A stretch of DNA of 64,000 nt from Hydnum rufescens UP504 (taxonomy: Eukaryota; Basidiomycota; Agaricomycetes; Cantharellales; Hydnaceae), in contig MU128939.1 of assembly GCA_014904985.1 (NCBI GenBank), positions 86,913 to 150,912 on the forward strand. Reading direction: 5' to 3'. How positions within the stretch are numbered: position 1 is the stretch's first letter; each line of letters begins with the position of its first letter. The notes below the pieces were generated by a model. It did no database searches, had not been told where the DNA came from, and was given only the letters and a program-made list of their open reading frames with translations. Below are positions 11,587 through 22,892 of this stretch, piece by piece. Both the position numbers and the translations under genes were made by a program.

Positions 11587-13367
11587 TCAGTGGAGGGTCC
11601 TTGCTGCATTCTCAGAGATAGATAGGTTCTTGATGAACCATCCAACTTCCTGTGCCACAACACCATTCACATCAGTTATCAAGTGATCAATTAGTGGCTG
11701 ACCTAATTGATCAAAATGGAGGGCAGGCTGTGCATGGTGGAGATCTTGCAAGAGTGTGAGGATAGGGTACTTGTCCATTGGCTTTGGCTACCATGTCCAT
11801 ATCAAGCTCAGTGTCAGAAGTTGGGATATCAATTGGATCAGAAGAGGATATATTGAAGGTATGGTGGGGATTATCAGCTTGGGCCCTGGGATAAGTGGCA
11901 AGGACCACAGCATCAGAGTCATCAGAGAACTTGTCCATGGAAGGAAGTTCAAATTTGACTCATTTTGATGCATGGAAAGGGTTCTCCTGTTGTATGTAGG
12001 GCCCACAAGGTCATCATTTTGTTTGTTGGTGGAAGGTGCTCACCATGCTTGCTTGGCTGGGGCCAACAGTACTTGGGCCCATTGTTCACAGAACACTCTC
12101 AGGCAAGCTTTAATTTCAGGAAAGCATTGAGATGCCTGCCAGACAGTTTGGATGACAATGGCTGTGGATAAAGAGGTTTCTTCTTCTCTTGCAAGTTCTT
12201 CTGTTTCTCCACAGTTTGCTGAAAGAACAGGATTAGTAAAGTACAGTGGAGAATGTATGGCCATCCACATCATTGAAAATGTGCAAGACTTTAGTTTAGT
12301 CTTTGCATGTGCAATCTTGTCCTTCATCAATTCAAGTGCAATGCACATATTGTTCTTATCCTTCAGCTCCCAATGCATAGATTTGTGGTCATCAGGAATT
12401 CAAAAGACTATATTGTCACAAGGCAACTCAAGTCCCATTTTTTGTAGAATCAGAGCAAGGGCTCCAGTGGGATCTGATGCATCTACAATGATCTGCAGCA
12501 TGGTTGTTGGTACATTGGGACTTTGTGTCTTGTGTTCAATTTCACAGACTACCCTCGAAGCTATAAGGGTGGTCAGGTATCACCCTAAGTCAATACTGAG
12601 GCAGAACTGTGCTTATTATCACTAACATGACTATGATTCTGGGTGTGTGGTGGGCCTATCACAATATACCGATGCAAATCAAAGGAGAACCTGTTATGAA
12701 TAGTCTATATACCTTGGGGCCAGAAAAACTATAGTATGGATGCAGCATTGGGTCAAAGACAGGAGGGGTGGAATCATATGTATGAGGTTGTGCATATTGT
12801 AGATAATTGTACAACTGGTGAGGTGAGGGTGTTGAGGGGCCAGGGCCCAAGGGTTGATAACAAAGAGGCTGGATTTTTGGAGCTGAGGATGGCATTGGTG
12901 GTGGTGGCAGCAGCCTAGCAGTATGATTGTATTGCTGTGGTTGTGGGTGTAGTGGTGGGGTCTGGCAGAGGGATTGTAGCAGTGGTAAGTCTGAGCCTGA
13001 GCCCAAGTGTGGGTGCCAGGAAAGGTGGGAGTGTAGGTATGGCTGTTCTCATTGGTCATGCAGATTGACATGTGACAAGAACTCAACAGTAGGGTCACAA
13101 ACAGGATCACCATCAGGCAGGTCAAGATCTATGAAATAGAGTGCTTGGTCAGTGTATGAGATGATGAGCACAAATACACCTACAATTATCAGGCACTTTT
13201 ATGCTTGCCATCAACTCAGAAGCATTGGGGTGCTCAAAGGCATTGACAACCTTGGTAGTGCCTTGGGGAAGGTAATTTGCATGACCTTGAATCAGAAAGT
13301 TTTCAATAGCTGTTTGAGGATCAGGAGGGAGAGGCTCAGGGGCCAAGCCAGCCAGCCATAGGAGCAT
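11587..13367 (-). pseudogene. Degenerate transposon-like coding region, unknown
   Basis: A series of minus-strand frames in one direction suggests a decayed gene: a start-like segment at 13367-13149 (LLWLAGLAPEPLPPDPQ), a proline- and tyrosine-rich piece at 13006-12659, a piece with a helical, charged start at 12378-12040 (KDKNNMCIALELMKDKIAHA), and an acidic segment at 11938-11711. Stops and frame changes separate them. I recognise no conserved domain. The surrounding DNA is CpG-poor. Treating these as one element is inference. Confidence 0.3.
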
Positions 13368-13379
13368 TTGCCCTCCTCA

Positions 13380-14430
13380 AAGCTTGGGATTTTTAGTAAG
13401 GTCTGATTCAGTAAGCATGTTGACAACAAAGGAGTCATACCTGGTGCATCACACTTTTATAGGGAGGCACTGATAGCTGACCTGGCAACTCATTTGCTCT
13501 CATTCCTTGCAGCTTTGGTGGAGTAGTGGTCACAAGCACAGTCAGGGGGGAAAAATACCTCACATGGTCAACTTACTCTGCACAAATCTTTTCAGGCACT
13601 CCCAAGGCAACAAAACTAAATTTCCCTATTGATATGAGTATTGCTGTAATCACCAGCCCAGCAAATACTCAAAATCAAGGATTATGCTGGCACATTCAGG
13701 CACAAGCTCATCCATTGTCAACAGTTGAAACATACTAGGTACTCCAAAGTACAGGTGGAGCTGAAGTTGCACTGCCATGGATGCACAGCCATGGAAAAAA
13801 TTCCCTCTCTTACTTATGTAAGAGTCAGGGATGGCAGAAACTTACCTTGCCTGGTGGATTGATGGAAATGTCTCATTTCCACATCATTACCATTGAGACT
13901 AAGCTTGATGTGGAGATTTCAATGTCTGTACCTATTGTGCCCTAAATTTGACTTGATGACTTCGAGCGAAGCTAAGTCGGGCCGAAGTCATGTCAATGAT
14001 TTGTAATCAATCGACTTGGGCTGACTCCGCTTGAAAACGGCTTGACTCGGACTTAAGTCGACTCGAAGCCCGAGTCGCGGCAACACTACTCGGACCAAAC
14101 AACAAATGTGCGTGGTCGTGGTGTTGTTTTTCGGCACAAATGATCGGATTTTACTTAATTTCCATTATTATCTTATAATACATTATATAATTCGGATTCA
14201 AAGTCTCGGATCTAGGCGCGACTGGGAAGGAGTGTCCCACCAGAAAATTTGGCGTTCCGGGCTTACTTACACTGGGAGCGGACCCCCATATCGGGTATTT
14301 TCTGTACGGGCTGTCAACCTATCAGGGTCCTCTGCCTGCCCAAGGTCACGTTTTTTTGGCTTGCTTTCCCCCTAAATGTCGTACTGGTTCCGGAGCTTTC
14401 AGCTGCCTTAACCGCACACAGCCCCATTCC
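13380..14430. other. Edge of the repeat arm
   Basis: No gene seen. At about 13,945 the base composition changes abruptly from CpG-free to CpG-rich, with a run of GACTTCGAG / AAGTCG-type short direct and inverted repeats (13950-14090). This marks the boundary between the repeat arm and the genic core. Confidence 0.5.
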
Positions 14431-14433
14431 AGG

Positions 14434-14439
14434 TATAAA
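14434..14439 (+). promoter_or_regulatory. TATA box of the first secreted-protein gene
   Basis: TATAAA lies 72 bp upstream of the ATG at 14506. The paralogous gene at 22.9 kb has CATAAAAA at nearly the same distance, inside an otherwise similar leader. Confidence 0.55.
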
Positions 14440-14505
14440 CACACGCCCACTGAGGGCAGGTAGCCTCTTAGAGTGGCGTCTCAAAGTCTTTCATCATCTC
14501 TCAGC

Positions 14506-15012
14506 ATGCTCTTCAATCTCGCAACTCTCGCACTCCCTCTCGTGTTCTTCGGAGGCATGACTACTGCCACTCCCCTCGAGGCTCGCGAAGCGACAGCAGT
14601 GAAGGCTCCGGGCGTCGATGTCTCCAAGCTCAAATTTCCTGTCCCTATACCCCCCAGTGGCTCGGAGGGTAAAGTCACAGCCCTACTCCCCGGCAGGTCG
14701 ACGACCCCACCCAACTCTGCCTTCTACGCTCTCGCCGGTACAACCGAGGACTCTATCATCGTCTGCACCGCGTCGGGCTGCTCTGGGACATGCATTTCAT
14801 ATGTGCTTTCTTCGCTTCACGCGAACGTGTGCTACATCGCTGGAGAGCCGTTCGTCTCGTTCTCTATTTACCAGGCATCGAATACGGGTCTACCGTACGG
14901 TATTTACGTTGGCGAGGACGGGTGCACGGCCACCATTAAGATCCCGACGGTGAATGTGTGCTACGGCCCAGGCGGCTCAGTCAGGACCCTCAGCACTTTC
15001 ATCCGCCACTAA
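14506..15012 (+). CDS. Small secreted protein, paralogue A
   Basis: A 168-residue single-exon protein. The N-terminus is a clear signal peptide (MLFNLATLALPLVFFGG...TATP), followed by a short acidic/basic segment that could be a propeptide, then a compact domain with six cysteines spaced C-x4-C-x3-C, then C, C, C near the end. Its paralogue at 22893-23423 keeps all six cysteines, the ATPLE.RE junction and the GVDVSKL/GIDVSKL motif, and the two loci also match in the 5' leader and for about 100 bp after the stop. A non-ATG frame extends 33 bp upstream, but ATG 14506 fits the signal peptide and the paralogue. I know no named family. It is probably extracellular, and its function is unknown. Confidence 0.8.
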   Translation: MLFNLATLALPLVFFGGMTTATPLEAREATAVKAPGVDVSKLKFPVPIPPSGSEGKVTALLPGRSTTPPNSAFYALAGTTEDSIIVCTASGCSGTCISYVLSSLHANVCYIAGEPFVSFSIYQASNTGLPYGIYVGEDGCTATIKIPTVNVCYGPGGSVRTLSTFIRH

Positions 15013-15053
15013 GATGGGTACCGAAACCCTTTCCGATGATATTAAGAGATACG

Positions 15054-15524
15054 TTAACTAAGCATTGCTCGCTCTTCTAGGTGTGGGGGGAGTAGCTGTC
15101 CGTGCAGGGTCAGAAGGGTGATGTTCGGAAGTTTGTTCTTCCATTGAATGTTTTCCCTTTCTTTTTTTTGACTCCTGTTGCAGCGTGACCGAAACGACGT
15201 TTGTTTCCCATACTCTCTGTACGATGAATCGCGAGGCCCCAATACGATATACCAGAGTCTTGACTCGTTGAATAACTGATTTCTCCAAAGAGTAGCCGAG
15301 GAGACTCCAAGCACTGGAGGCGAGATCCAAAGTTCCCAGATTGTGAGGGTGATTTGGTCAGCCGAGGGCACTACTGTATTGAATCCACAGCAATCATCAC
15401 CAGAGAACGGAAAATACATGTTGTCGAAATAGGCGAGTTTGCCTGTCTCGTACAGCAAATCGCCACCGCGACCGAACACCGCCTCGTCGCCGCCCCAGTG
15501 ACCCGCTAGAAAATTGCCGTCCAT
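15054..15524 (-). CDS. Uncharacterised frame, doubtful
   Basis: An ATG-started frame of 156 residues, convergent with the preceding gene. The first 50 residues look protein-like (HWGGDEAVFGRGGDLLYETG). The last third overlaps sequence that is shared, as a 3' flank, with the paralogous locus at 23.4 kb where no such frame exists, which argues against it. No domain recognised. Confidence 0.2.
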   Translation of the reverse strand: MDGNFLAGHWGGDEAVFGRGGDLLYETGKLAYFDNMYFPFSGDDCCGFNTVVPSADQITLTIWELWISPPVLGVSSATLWRNQLFNESRLWYIVLGPRDSSYREYGKQTSFRSRCNRSQKKERENIQWKNKLPNITLLTLHGQLLPPHLEERAMLS

Positions 15525-16609
15525 GTGTCAAAACGTCCAGTTCCAATTCATTCAACCTTTGGAAATCGGTGGGGCCCACAACTATAACAAGAAAAGCTGC
15601 TCGAGATTCAGAATTTGAATTGTAAATCATATTACAGTAACGTCAAGTTAACCTTGTGTGACTTACTGTCTCGCCCAACTGTTCTGACCTATGGGTCTAT
15701 GACCACCCCTCTACACTTTCGCAATTTTTCTCAGTCGGATAGTTCCGATCCAACCCTATTGCGGCTTTTGATGTGCCACAACCTTCACATCTGGGGGTCC
15801 CAATGTTCTGGCTGTTTACTGTAATGCAATGAGCAATGAAAAGAAATAGGACATGGTTCATTGGGGTGCCATCATGCTTGTCTACAAGAGTATAGATGCA
15901 TAAATAGGCTGCATCACAAGCACTCTCCAATGAAGGACCCCAATCACCCTTGTCTTAGATTTGTCCTCCAGGCTGTGGCTGTCAACGCCTCAATAGTGGG
16001 GAAGCCAAAAATTTCGAAAGCGGCCTACACATATTTTGCCAACTGTAAAGCCATGCCGTGAGCTCCCCGTGACCTGGAACCAGCTGTCCTAAAACCTAAC
16101 AATCTCTACAGATATACAAACTGGGGCTGGAACTTGGAGCAGAAAAGCCGCCTGTTCATGTCCAACATTGTTACGTAGCATTGTTCGCAGAATTACGTTT
16201 TACCCAGATGGGCTTCGATGCGGGGATCAGCAGATTGTGTCAAAACCAATCAATTTGAAAACGGCTGTCAATAGAATTGAGCGCCTATTGTACAATAAGG
16301 TCACGATTGACATGTCATTGTTTTTGAATCCCACCTCTTGTTGTGGCTGATGAGTGTAAACATCCTTCATTCTATACTGTAACGGGTAATGGAGAACAAC
16401 AAAAGCGCAATCTCATTCCTCAACCTCGGAAATTAAAGAGGGAGGAGGTCAAGCTCTGGTCGGAGTGGATGGTGAAATCGAGGCAAGTACTGTAGTCCAG
16501 AAGCACAATCGTGGCCTGCACCGCATCGTGTCCAAATGTTCGGCAAGGTCATTACCGAAACTCCAGTCAGCACACCTGCTGACGTTAGTTCGCCTACAAC
16601 AGGAGGCCA
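15525..16609. other. Intergenic, no gene seen
   Basis: Only short overlapping frames on both strands, with no recognisable motif, repeat or RNA gene. Confidence 0.5.
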
Positions 16610-19024
16610 TCACAAGGGGGACTTGACGCTCCGTCCCAATGTTCGCTCCTTGGTCAATTCTCTCAGCTTGCTTCGAAGGATTTTCCCAGAACCGCTGCGA
16701 GTTGCGCAATAGTTACTGTAATTCCGCGGACTCCCAAAGACGGTGATAGTTTGAACTCACCTCTTCGGGATTGCATCGATAATGAAGACCCCGCCACGGA
16801 GGTACTTGTAATGGGCAACCTTGGGTTTAATCCAGCGTTGCACTTCCTCCCCAAAGGCCACAGCCGCTTTGGGATCTTTCAACAACTCAGCGTTTCGCGA
16901 GGCGACGACGTACGCGCTATACATCGCCGACCAATGCCGTCAATAACCAAGGGTTCGAGTTCGACAACCAAAAATGAATAAAAGCCGAGTTGCACAGAGA
17001 GGGACATACCAGGGAAGTTCAGTCGCCTCAGGCGACTCCACACCGATGACGGCCGCATCTAAGATATCCTCTTTCGAGAGTAGCAGCGCTTCGAGCTCTG
17101 CGGGTGGGACTTGGAATCCCTTGTACTTTATCAATTCTTTCTTGCGGTCTACAACACGGAAAAAATTTTCTTCATCTACGATCACGATATCGCCCGTCTT
17201 GAACCACCCGTCGGGAGTGAAGGATTTCTGGGTAGCGGCTGGATTCTGCCAGTATCCTTTCATAACGCTAGGGCCACCTAGTACAAGTGAATGATAGAGC
17301 CGAGTGTAAAGAGGAGAAACGTTACATTGAGACTGAGGAAATAAATGCGTACGGAGCCACAGCTCGCCCCGAGAATCGGGGCCCGGCGTGATATCGCTCT
17401 CATCTTCGTCGACAAGACGGGCCTGGAGGTTGGGAATGAGCCAACCGGCACTCCCAATTTTTCGTGTCGAGTCCTCGACCCCCAGCCAGAGTGCCTGCGA
17501 TGTGCTTTCCGTGAGACCATACCTGCTCCCACGCAACCGGGACAAGCGCATCCCCTCAAGATGATATCTCGATCAAATGGACATTCGTGTACGTACCCTT
17601 GGGTGATCTTGATATGATTATTGCCCCTCTCGGCAAACTTGGCGAGGACCTTCTTGACAAGGCCATCCCCAAGGGGCGCCGCTCCCGAAGACAACAACTT
17701 GAGCGTACTCATGTTGTACTTGTCAAAGGCAGGATGAAATGACATGGTCACAAGAATCGGAGGAACGAGGTGCATCCTCTACACAATTATTTCCGATTCG
17801 AATGCATAAGTCGCGCAGTCTCTCCAATGGGACGTCAGCACTCAGCGCGACCCACCGAAATTTTATATTTTTCGATGCTCTCGGCGAACAAATTCGGTTC
17901 GAAACGCATGATGACCTCTGGGACTTTGGCGATGAAATGGGTGATTAGACTCATAAGCCTGATTGTTTATCTCGGGTCAACTTGATTCTGCAAAGTAGGA
18001 CAGAAAGCACGCAATATTTACCCACTGCGTCCGGAAAATTTAGGATCAGTGACACGAACAGAACGATGATCAATGGAAGGCTCTTAACGCAATATGATAG
18101 TAAGGCAAAGGCCCCGCGGCCACATCGGTTTTTGGATCAGGCTTTGGGAAGCAGGCCAAGAAGCTGGTGCAAAAGGCTATCACATTCCAATGCGTGATCT
18201 ATTGTGGTCCGTGGAAGAGAACATGTGAGATACAACGGCAAAACAATCAGTTAAAGGACGGGACGACACACCTCCACGCCCTTACTCAGTCCCGTCGTCC
18301 CTATGGAATCTGGATAAGAACACAGAAAGAATCGGAATGGGGAATCTTACTTACCGGAGGAATAGCAGAGGATTGCAGTCTCATGCACTTGGTCCCCGAC
18401 GAACAGTTCCTCAGAGCCGAGCCGTCCTTCGCCGAAAAAATCATTCAGCCGTGTCCATTCGGGCCCGATTTTGGCAGCCTTCTCATCTGCACGATCTTGG
18501 TCCAGATAGCTCATAATTACAACACGTCTACGCGCTTGATCACCAGGAATCCCAAGGAGTGTGAAGGTCTTGATAACAACGGGGAAGAGTACAGGGTGAA
18601 CGAATATCATTCCGGCGCCAGAATCCTTCAGTTGGTGGGCGAGTTCTCTGGGGGTGTACGATGAATTAGCTAGTGTGGGGCGGAGTCCAGCGGCAAGAAG
18701 ACCAAGTAATGTTGGGACCCATGCTAGGGAGTTGGGGCTGATGACGATGTCAGAGACGAAAGAGACAGATGGGCATGCGTGGAGACGGCACCTAAATACC
18801 ATGGCTACATCGTCCCGGACACCCCCTCTTTGTTTGATGCTAAGAGCCAGTCGTAGAGAGAGATCATAGGTCTCAATTCGAGACATTCGAGTGCCGGATG
18901 TAGCGTCGATGAAAGCCGGAGAATCATTGAGAGAGGCCTTGTCTGAGTAGAAGTGGGTAAATATGGAGCTTGACTGAATCTCCACAGACGGGTGGGGCGA
19001 ATTGTAAATAATCTGACGTGGCAT
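16610..19024 (-). CDS. Acyl-CoA ligase, 4-coumarate-CoA ligase type
   Basis: ANL-superfamily enzyme that activates a carboxylic acid (aryl or fatty acyl) with ATP and transfers it to CoA. Exons: 19024-18792, 18737-18355, 18300-18272, 18198-18089, 18024-18022, 17958-17856, 17778-17597, 17522-17353, 17277-17010, 16916-16761, 16694-16610, giving 573 residues. Signatures: FSPNSLAWV near residue 80, the phosphate loop YSSGTTGLSKGVE split across a junction, THWNV, PYYHIAGL, SSGAAPLG, YGLTE, GWFKTGD, the hinge VVDRKKELIKYKGFQVPPAELE, and a C-terminal SGKILR with the catalytic lysine. Length and domain order are normal for 4CL-like enzymes. One predicted exon is only 3 nt (18022-18024); without it the frame holds but a conserved Gly is lost. 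There is no clear PTS1, as the C-terminus ends SPL. The substrate cannot be told from sequence. Confidence 0.88.
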
Positions 19025-19499
19025 AGCAAGATAAGGGCTCTGACGAGAGTCAATGGAAAAGATATGTACTGGCCTATGTCTATATGGGAGTCGGCAGCGA
19101 TACCAATGTGACCAGTCACGTGATGAAGTCGCAACACGAAGGCGATTCATTGAGCCTCATTGAACTTCCGATTGCACTAGCCTTCAAGGCACCAATGTTT
19201 TACCGTGTGTAGGTAACCACGCTCAGATGCTTGAATAGGTCACATGATACATTTGGTACCATTCAGTAGAGGGCCATCGCGGTGGCCTTCGGATTGTTTC
19301 CTGTTAAGAATGCACTGGAATATTACATATCCATTAAAAGGCTTTTACCGGGTCTCAAAAGCCCATCAGACTTTAATTTTGGGTAGAGACAGGTTCTTAC
19401 TAGCCTGAGTCCCCTTTGAATGCAAGCAGGTGACTAGGTTGTGTCTGTGGGGCCTCGTCCTCTCTATATCGAGGTTGCTGTTCCTTCATAGTTCTTACC

Positions 19500-20375
19500 A
19501 CTATATAAAGAGGCTAGCGTCAAGCCTTCGCTGTCGTGTTTGGCGACCGCTTCGACGGATGAGGCCATAGGTGGTATGTCCCAGACGGGATCGATTCCTC
19601 GCTCCGATGTTGCAGCACAACCCACGGTCCCAAGCGCTGCAAAGTCAGAAAATGAAATACCAGTGGGGCCAGATCCAGGGAACTGAACACCGACTCCCAA
19701 GATCCCATTCGGGGGCCCAAGCTCGCAGGCGAGTCTAGTCGTCTTGCACACCCGTTATATACATCCTTCCAATCCCAGGAAACCACCGTTAAGCAGGAAG
19801 AGGATGGCAAAAGAAGAAAGCACGTCGCTATTACATGACTCTAAAAGCCTGGATGAGGAAAATGACGAGAGTAGCTTAGAATTCCCCGTTTATTTTCCGT
19901 AATGGTGCAGATGACTTGATTGCTAGGGCGAGCATTGCTTGCCAGCGAGCTCAGACACAAAAGATTTGGAGATCTGCACACTTTGTTGTATATTTTCACC
20001 CACGAACCGGATCTGTTGGCGACGCAAATGTTGACCGCTCGTCGAATGGGGCTTGATCCCAAGCAGAGTATTAGTGGGCCAAAAAAGTATGTGCTGCCGA
20101 TTTCCGATGACCACACCTCTACGAGGCGCCAAATAAAATAACAGTGCCGAAAATCTATGCCGTGGATCAAGTAAGTTCTGGACGAACGTCGATTAGCCTA
20201 TCTTAGAAATAGTGGAATGGTCTACAAACGCAATTTACCCAAACCCCTGAGGACCGCTAGAGAGCTGCAGGCCCAATTGCTGAGGAGCGACGGCAGGATT
20301 CAAAAAATGGGGCACGTACGGAAGGCTCCAAAGCCCGAGAAAATCGAGGGGTTGCTGATGAAGGGCACCTTGTAG
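19500..20375 (+). CDS. Possible uncharacterised gene, partly resolved
   Basis: A TATATAAAG at 19502 is followed by plus-strand segments of protein-like composition: QTGSIPRSDVAAQPTVPSAA near 19,580, a lysine-rich piece near 19,800, RFGDLHTLLYIFTHEPDLLA near 19,965, and a convincing final exon (20220-20375) containing YKRNLPKPLRTARELQAQLL and ending MKGTL-stop. The segments are separated by stops or frame changes. I could not connect them with credible introns, because the candidates are shorter than 40 nt. The stop lies 40 bp from the convergent SDHAF1 stop. No family recognised. The last exon is the only part I would defend. Confidence 0.35.
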
Positions 20376-20415
20376 GTACATGCCGCGTTTGGCTCAGGCC
20401 ATAGAGATCAATACA

Positions 20416-20802
20416 TTATCCCGCACTTGGCCCTGACTTGGTGTTGTCTATGCTCGCAAGCTCCCTCCGATTATTCCGACGCGCCCACTCCAGCATATCG
20501 TACGTGAGGTGACAGTCTCGGATAGACGGATTCTCATACATATCCACTTGTTTGATCCCTTGTCGCAACAAGTATTCCACGGTCCCGATATCCCTTGGGG
20601 ATATCGCGGCATTCTTTCGGAAGTGATAGTGAACAAAGAGCCGAAATTTTGGGCGGGCTAGAGCTGGTTTTGCAGTGGTCATCCTGAGTGCTCTGGAACG
20701 AAGGAAAACAATACATGTCAGTTAGTATATCAAGTTCTTCGAATCTCACCTTCGGTACAGGGCAAGCACTTGCTGTTGCAACCCCGATTGCCTTGGGGTC
20801 AT
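20416..20802 (-). CDS. SDHAF1: Succinate dehydrogenase assembly factor 1 (LYR protein)
   Basis: Mitochondrial matrix LYR-motif protein that helps insert iron-sulphur clusters into the Sdh2 subunit of complex II (yeast orthologue Sdh6). Two exons: 20802-20750 and 20692-20416, joined by a 57-nt intron, giving 109 residues. The N-terminus reads SGLQQQVLALYRRALR, carrying the LYR tripeptide split just before the intron. The body has the family's FVHYHFRKNAAISPRDIGTV and EYLLRQGIKQVDMYENPSIRD stretches. The C-terminus runs on about 25 residues beyond the usual end. The small frame starting at an internal ATG (20682) is not the true start. It is divergently paired with the zinc-knuckle gene starting at 20911. 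Confidence 0.88.
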
Positions 20803-20910
20803 TGTGATGATGCAACCCACAATCGGGATTTGCCGTCCATTCTGCTGTACCCGTCACTCACCCAGCAAGAAATCGACGGGCGGTTTCTTATTCTACTCCT
20901 CCTCGGTAAC
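20803..20910. promoter_or_regulatory. Shared promoter between SDHAF1 and the zinc-knuckle gene
   Basis: Only 108 bp separate the two divergent start codons, so both promoters and both leaders must lie here or inside the neighbouring genes. No clear TATA box is visible. Confidence 0.5.
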
Positions 20911-21678
20911 ATGACACACTTTAACAGGCAGGGCACTCGCAATGCCCCCCGCGCAAATTCCTCTACAATTTGTCAGAAATGCCTTGGGCGCGGTAAGTTT
21001 ATTGCAGCCTACTGACTTGCCCTAGCTAATCATAGGGAATTCCCCTGCAGGACACTTTATATATGAGTGCAAAAACTCACGACCGTACCTCTCCAGACCA
21101 TCCAGGACGAAGCTGCTCGAAAAGTGAGGATGAGTTTACGACGTTGGCGTTGCACATGAGCAACGAAGGCTGACTACAGTACAACAGGCCAGAACTATCC
21201 GGTCCCCGTGATAAACCTAGTGTTGAGATCCCAGAAGAGTTCAAGTCAAAGTATCTCCGGGCCGTCGGTCTATGGTAACAGTATTTATTCACTTTGTCCA
21301 TCCTGTCCCGCAGAAGCGAAAGAACAAAAACAGTTGTAGCGGGAACAGCAGACGCTATCCTTTCCGCCAAGGAAAAGGAGCGTGCTGGCCGCAAAAGCAA
21401 GAGGTGACTCTTCCTCTATGTGGTTGGTGCTCCACTCTAAACTCACTGGTGCACTCGATAGGTCATCGTCAGGATCTTCTTCAGGATCTTCCGGCTCCGG
21501 CTCTGACTCCGACTCCGATTCCGACTCTGACTCAAGATCGGACTCGAGTTCAAGTGATTCAAGATCATTTCGTACGAGGTCGCGCTCACGCACCCCGGTG
21601 GGAAGAAGGGATCGAACCCGCGGGGAGGGCCCTTCGCGAAGGAGCGCTAGTCCTGTGCCGCGTAGGCGTAGAGATTGA
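20911..21678 (+). CDS. ZCCHC10-like zinc knuckle protein with SR tail
   Basis: Exons 20911-20992, 21051-21123, 21188-21250, 21314-21403 and 21462-21678 encode 174 residues. The N-terminal third holds a single CCHC knuckle, C-QK-C-LGRG-H-FIYE-C, followed at once by KNSRPYLSRPSRTKLLEK, which is the arrangement of the ZCCHC10 family. A middle segment reads VAGTADAILSAKEKERAG. The tail is SR-like: alternating Ser-Gly and Ser-Asp repeats, then RSRSRTPVGRR and a basic end. The role in the family is poorly known. A zinc knuckle plus RS-like tail suggests nuclear RNA binding, which is inference. The antisense frame 21285-21731 is a shadow of the repetitive tail. Confidence 0.85.
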
Positions 21679-22812
21679 TGTGCCCCTTGTTCTTCATTCT
21701 TTTGTGCGATACATGTACGTACGTACCTCATTGGGCGATCCCTGTGACGATAATAGAAGCCACCACCCTTTCATTCGTCCTCGCCCTCGTTCTCACACGA
21801 TGGAATCTCTATCATACTTGGAAATATCATCTCATTTGCCTGTTTTTTGGACATGCAGAGCAATCCAACGAAAGAAATCAGTGTTTGCGCCCTATTCCCT
21901 TGATTGACATTGTTGTGGTGCTGATTGTCTCACATGATCAACTCAGCAGCTTTGCCCGCGCCAGATTCCATCCCCACTCAACTTCCGACCTAGTGCACTT
22001 GATGGCCTTGCCCTCGGTAGAGCCTCCGAGAGTGATATTTTACTCACGTTTCCTACGCCAAGTCGTATAATTTATCTTTCCATGATGGATGCCTGGGAAA
22101 AATAACCAGACAGTTCATGCAGACGGGAAGGACTCGTGCCATTCAGGACTCGGCCCTCAGTCGAGAATCCCAGGATATCTGTTCTTCGGAACACAAATCT
22201 GTTCCGGCCCCAAATCGAATCTCCACTACGAATCCTAACAGGGTCTAGTAAAGGTACGTGGGACTAATATCTGGGGGAACCATGCTTATTGTACTCTCTT
22301 TCGCAAACTGAAACGGATTTGCGATCGCGAATGAGCGACACTCCGTGCACCTACCCTTCCTCGCGGCGCTTATTCAGTAGACTGGTGACAGTCTGTGACA
22401 ACATTCTCTTCGACGCTGGATTTCTTCATGTTCTAAAAGACGCCTATATCCTCATAAGGATATCCCTGTGGTATCCTTCTCTTTGGCCAGGCTGCCATAC
22501 CATTGGGGGTTGTTGTCCACGCAGATCCCTCAGGTAGTTATCTGTCCTTAATTCTGCTTCCCCATTTCTTCGCGTGATGTTCTTCTGTTATACCCCCCTG
22601 CACATTAGGAATTACAACGGGGAAAACCTTGCTTTTCTTCTCGCTGAACTGAAGCTTTGCGTAAAGAATCTTCCCCGGACGTCTATTTCTCCGCTCTGCC
22701 TGGCGCATCTGACCCAGGTACGCACATCATGGAAATCTTCTGCCCACTTCCGGGAGACCCGCTGCGAGGCTGCATTACCGCTATGCAGCCACATCCGTCC
22801 GAGCTCTCCAGG
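21679..22812. other. Intergenic, no gene seen
   Basis: Contains a short ACGT-rich run near 21,715 (tgtacgtacgtacc) and several unsupported short frames. No domain, repeat or RNA gene recognised. Confidence 0.5.
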
Positions 22813-22820
22813 CATAAAAA
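22813..22820 (+). promoter_or_regulatory. TATA-like box of the second secreted-protein gene
   Basis: CATAAAAA lies 80 bp before the ATG at 22893, in a context (CCAGG before, a ..CTGAG.GC stretch after) shared with the promoter of the paralogue at 14.4 kb. Confidence 0.5.
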
Positions 22821-22892
22821 CAGGCCTTCTGAGCGCAAAGGTGGCATTTCATTCTGAGCCCCGCACCTCAAAATATTTCATCGTTTCTCAGC

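Noticed and set aside
14473..14505. Upstream extension of the first secreted protein
   Set aside because: It starts at GTG, would bury the signal peptide, and is absent from the paralogue.
16449..18197. Plus-strand and extra minus-strand frames across the acyl-CoA ligase
   Set aside because: They run through its introns or lie antisense to exons whose protein is conserved.
21285..21731. Minus-strand acidic frame of 148 residues (SESESESEPEPED)
   Set aside because: It is the antisense reading of the Ser-Asp repeat in the zinc-knuckle gene.
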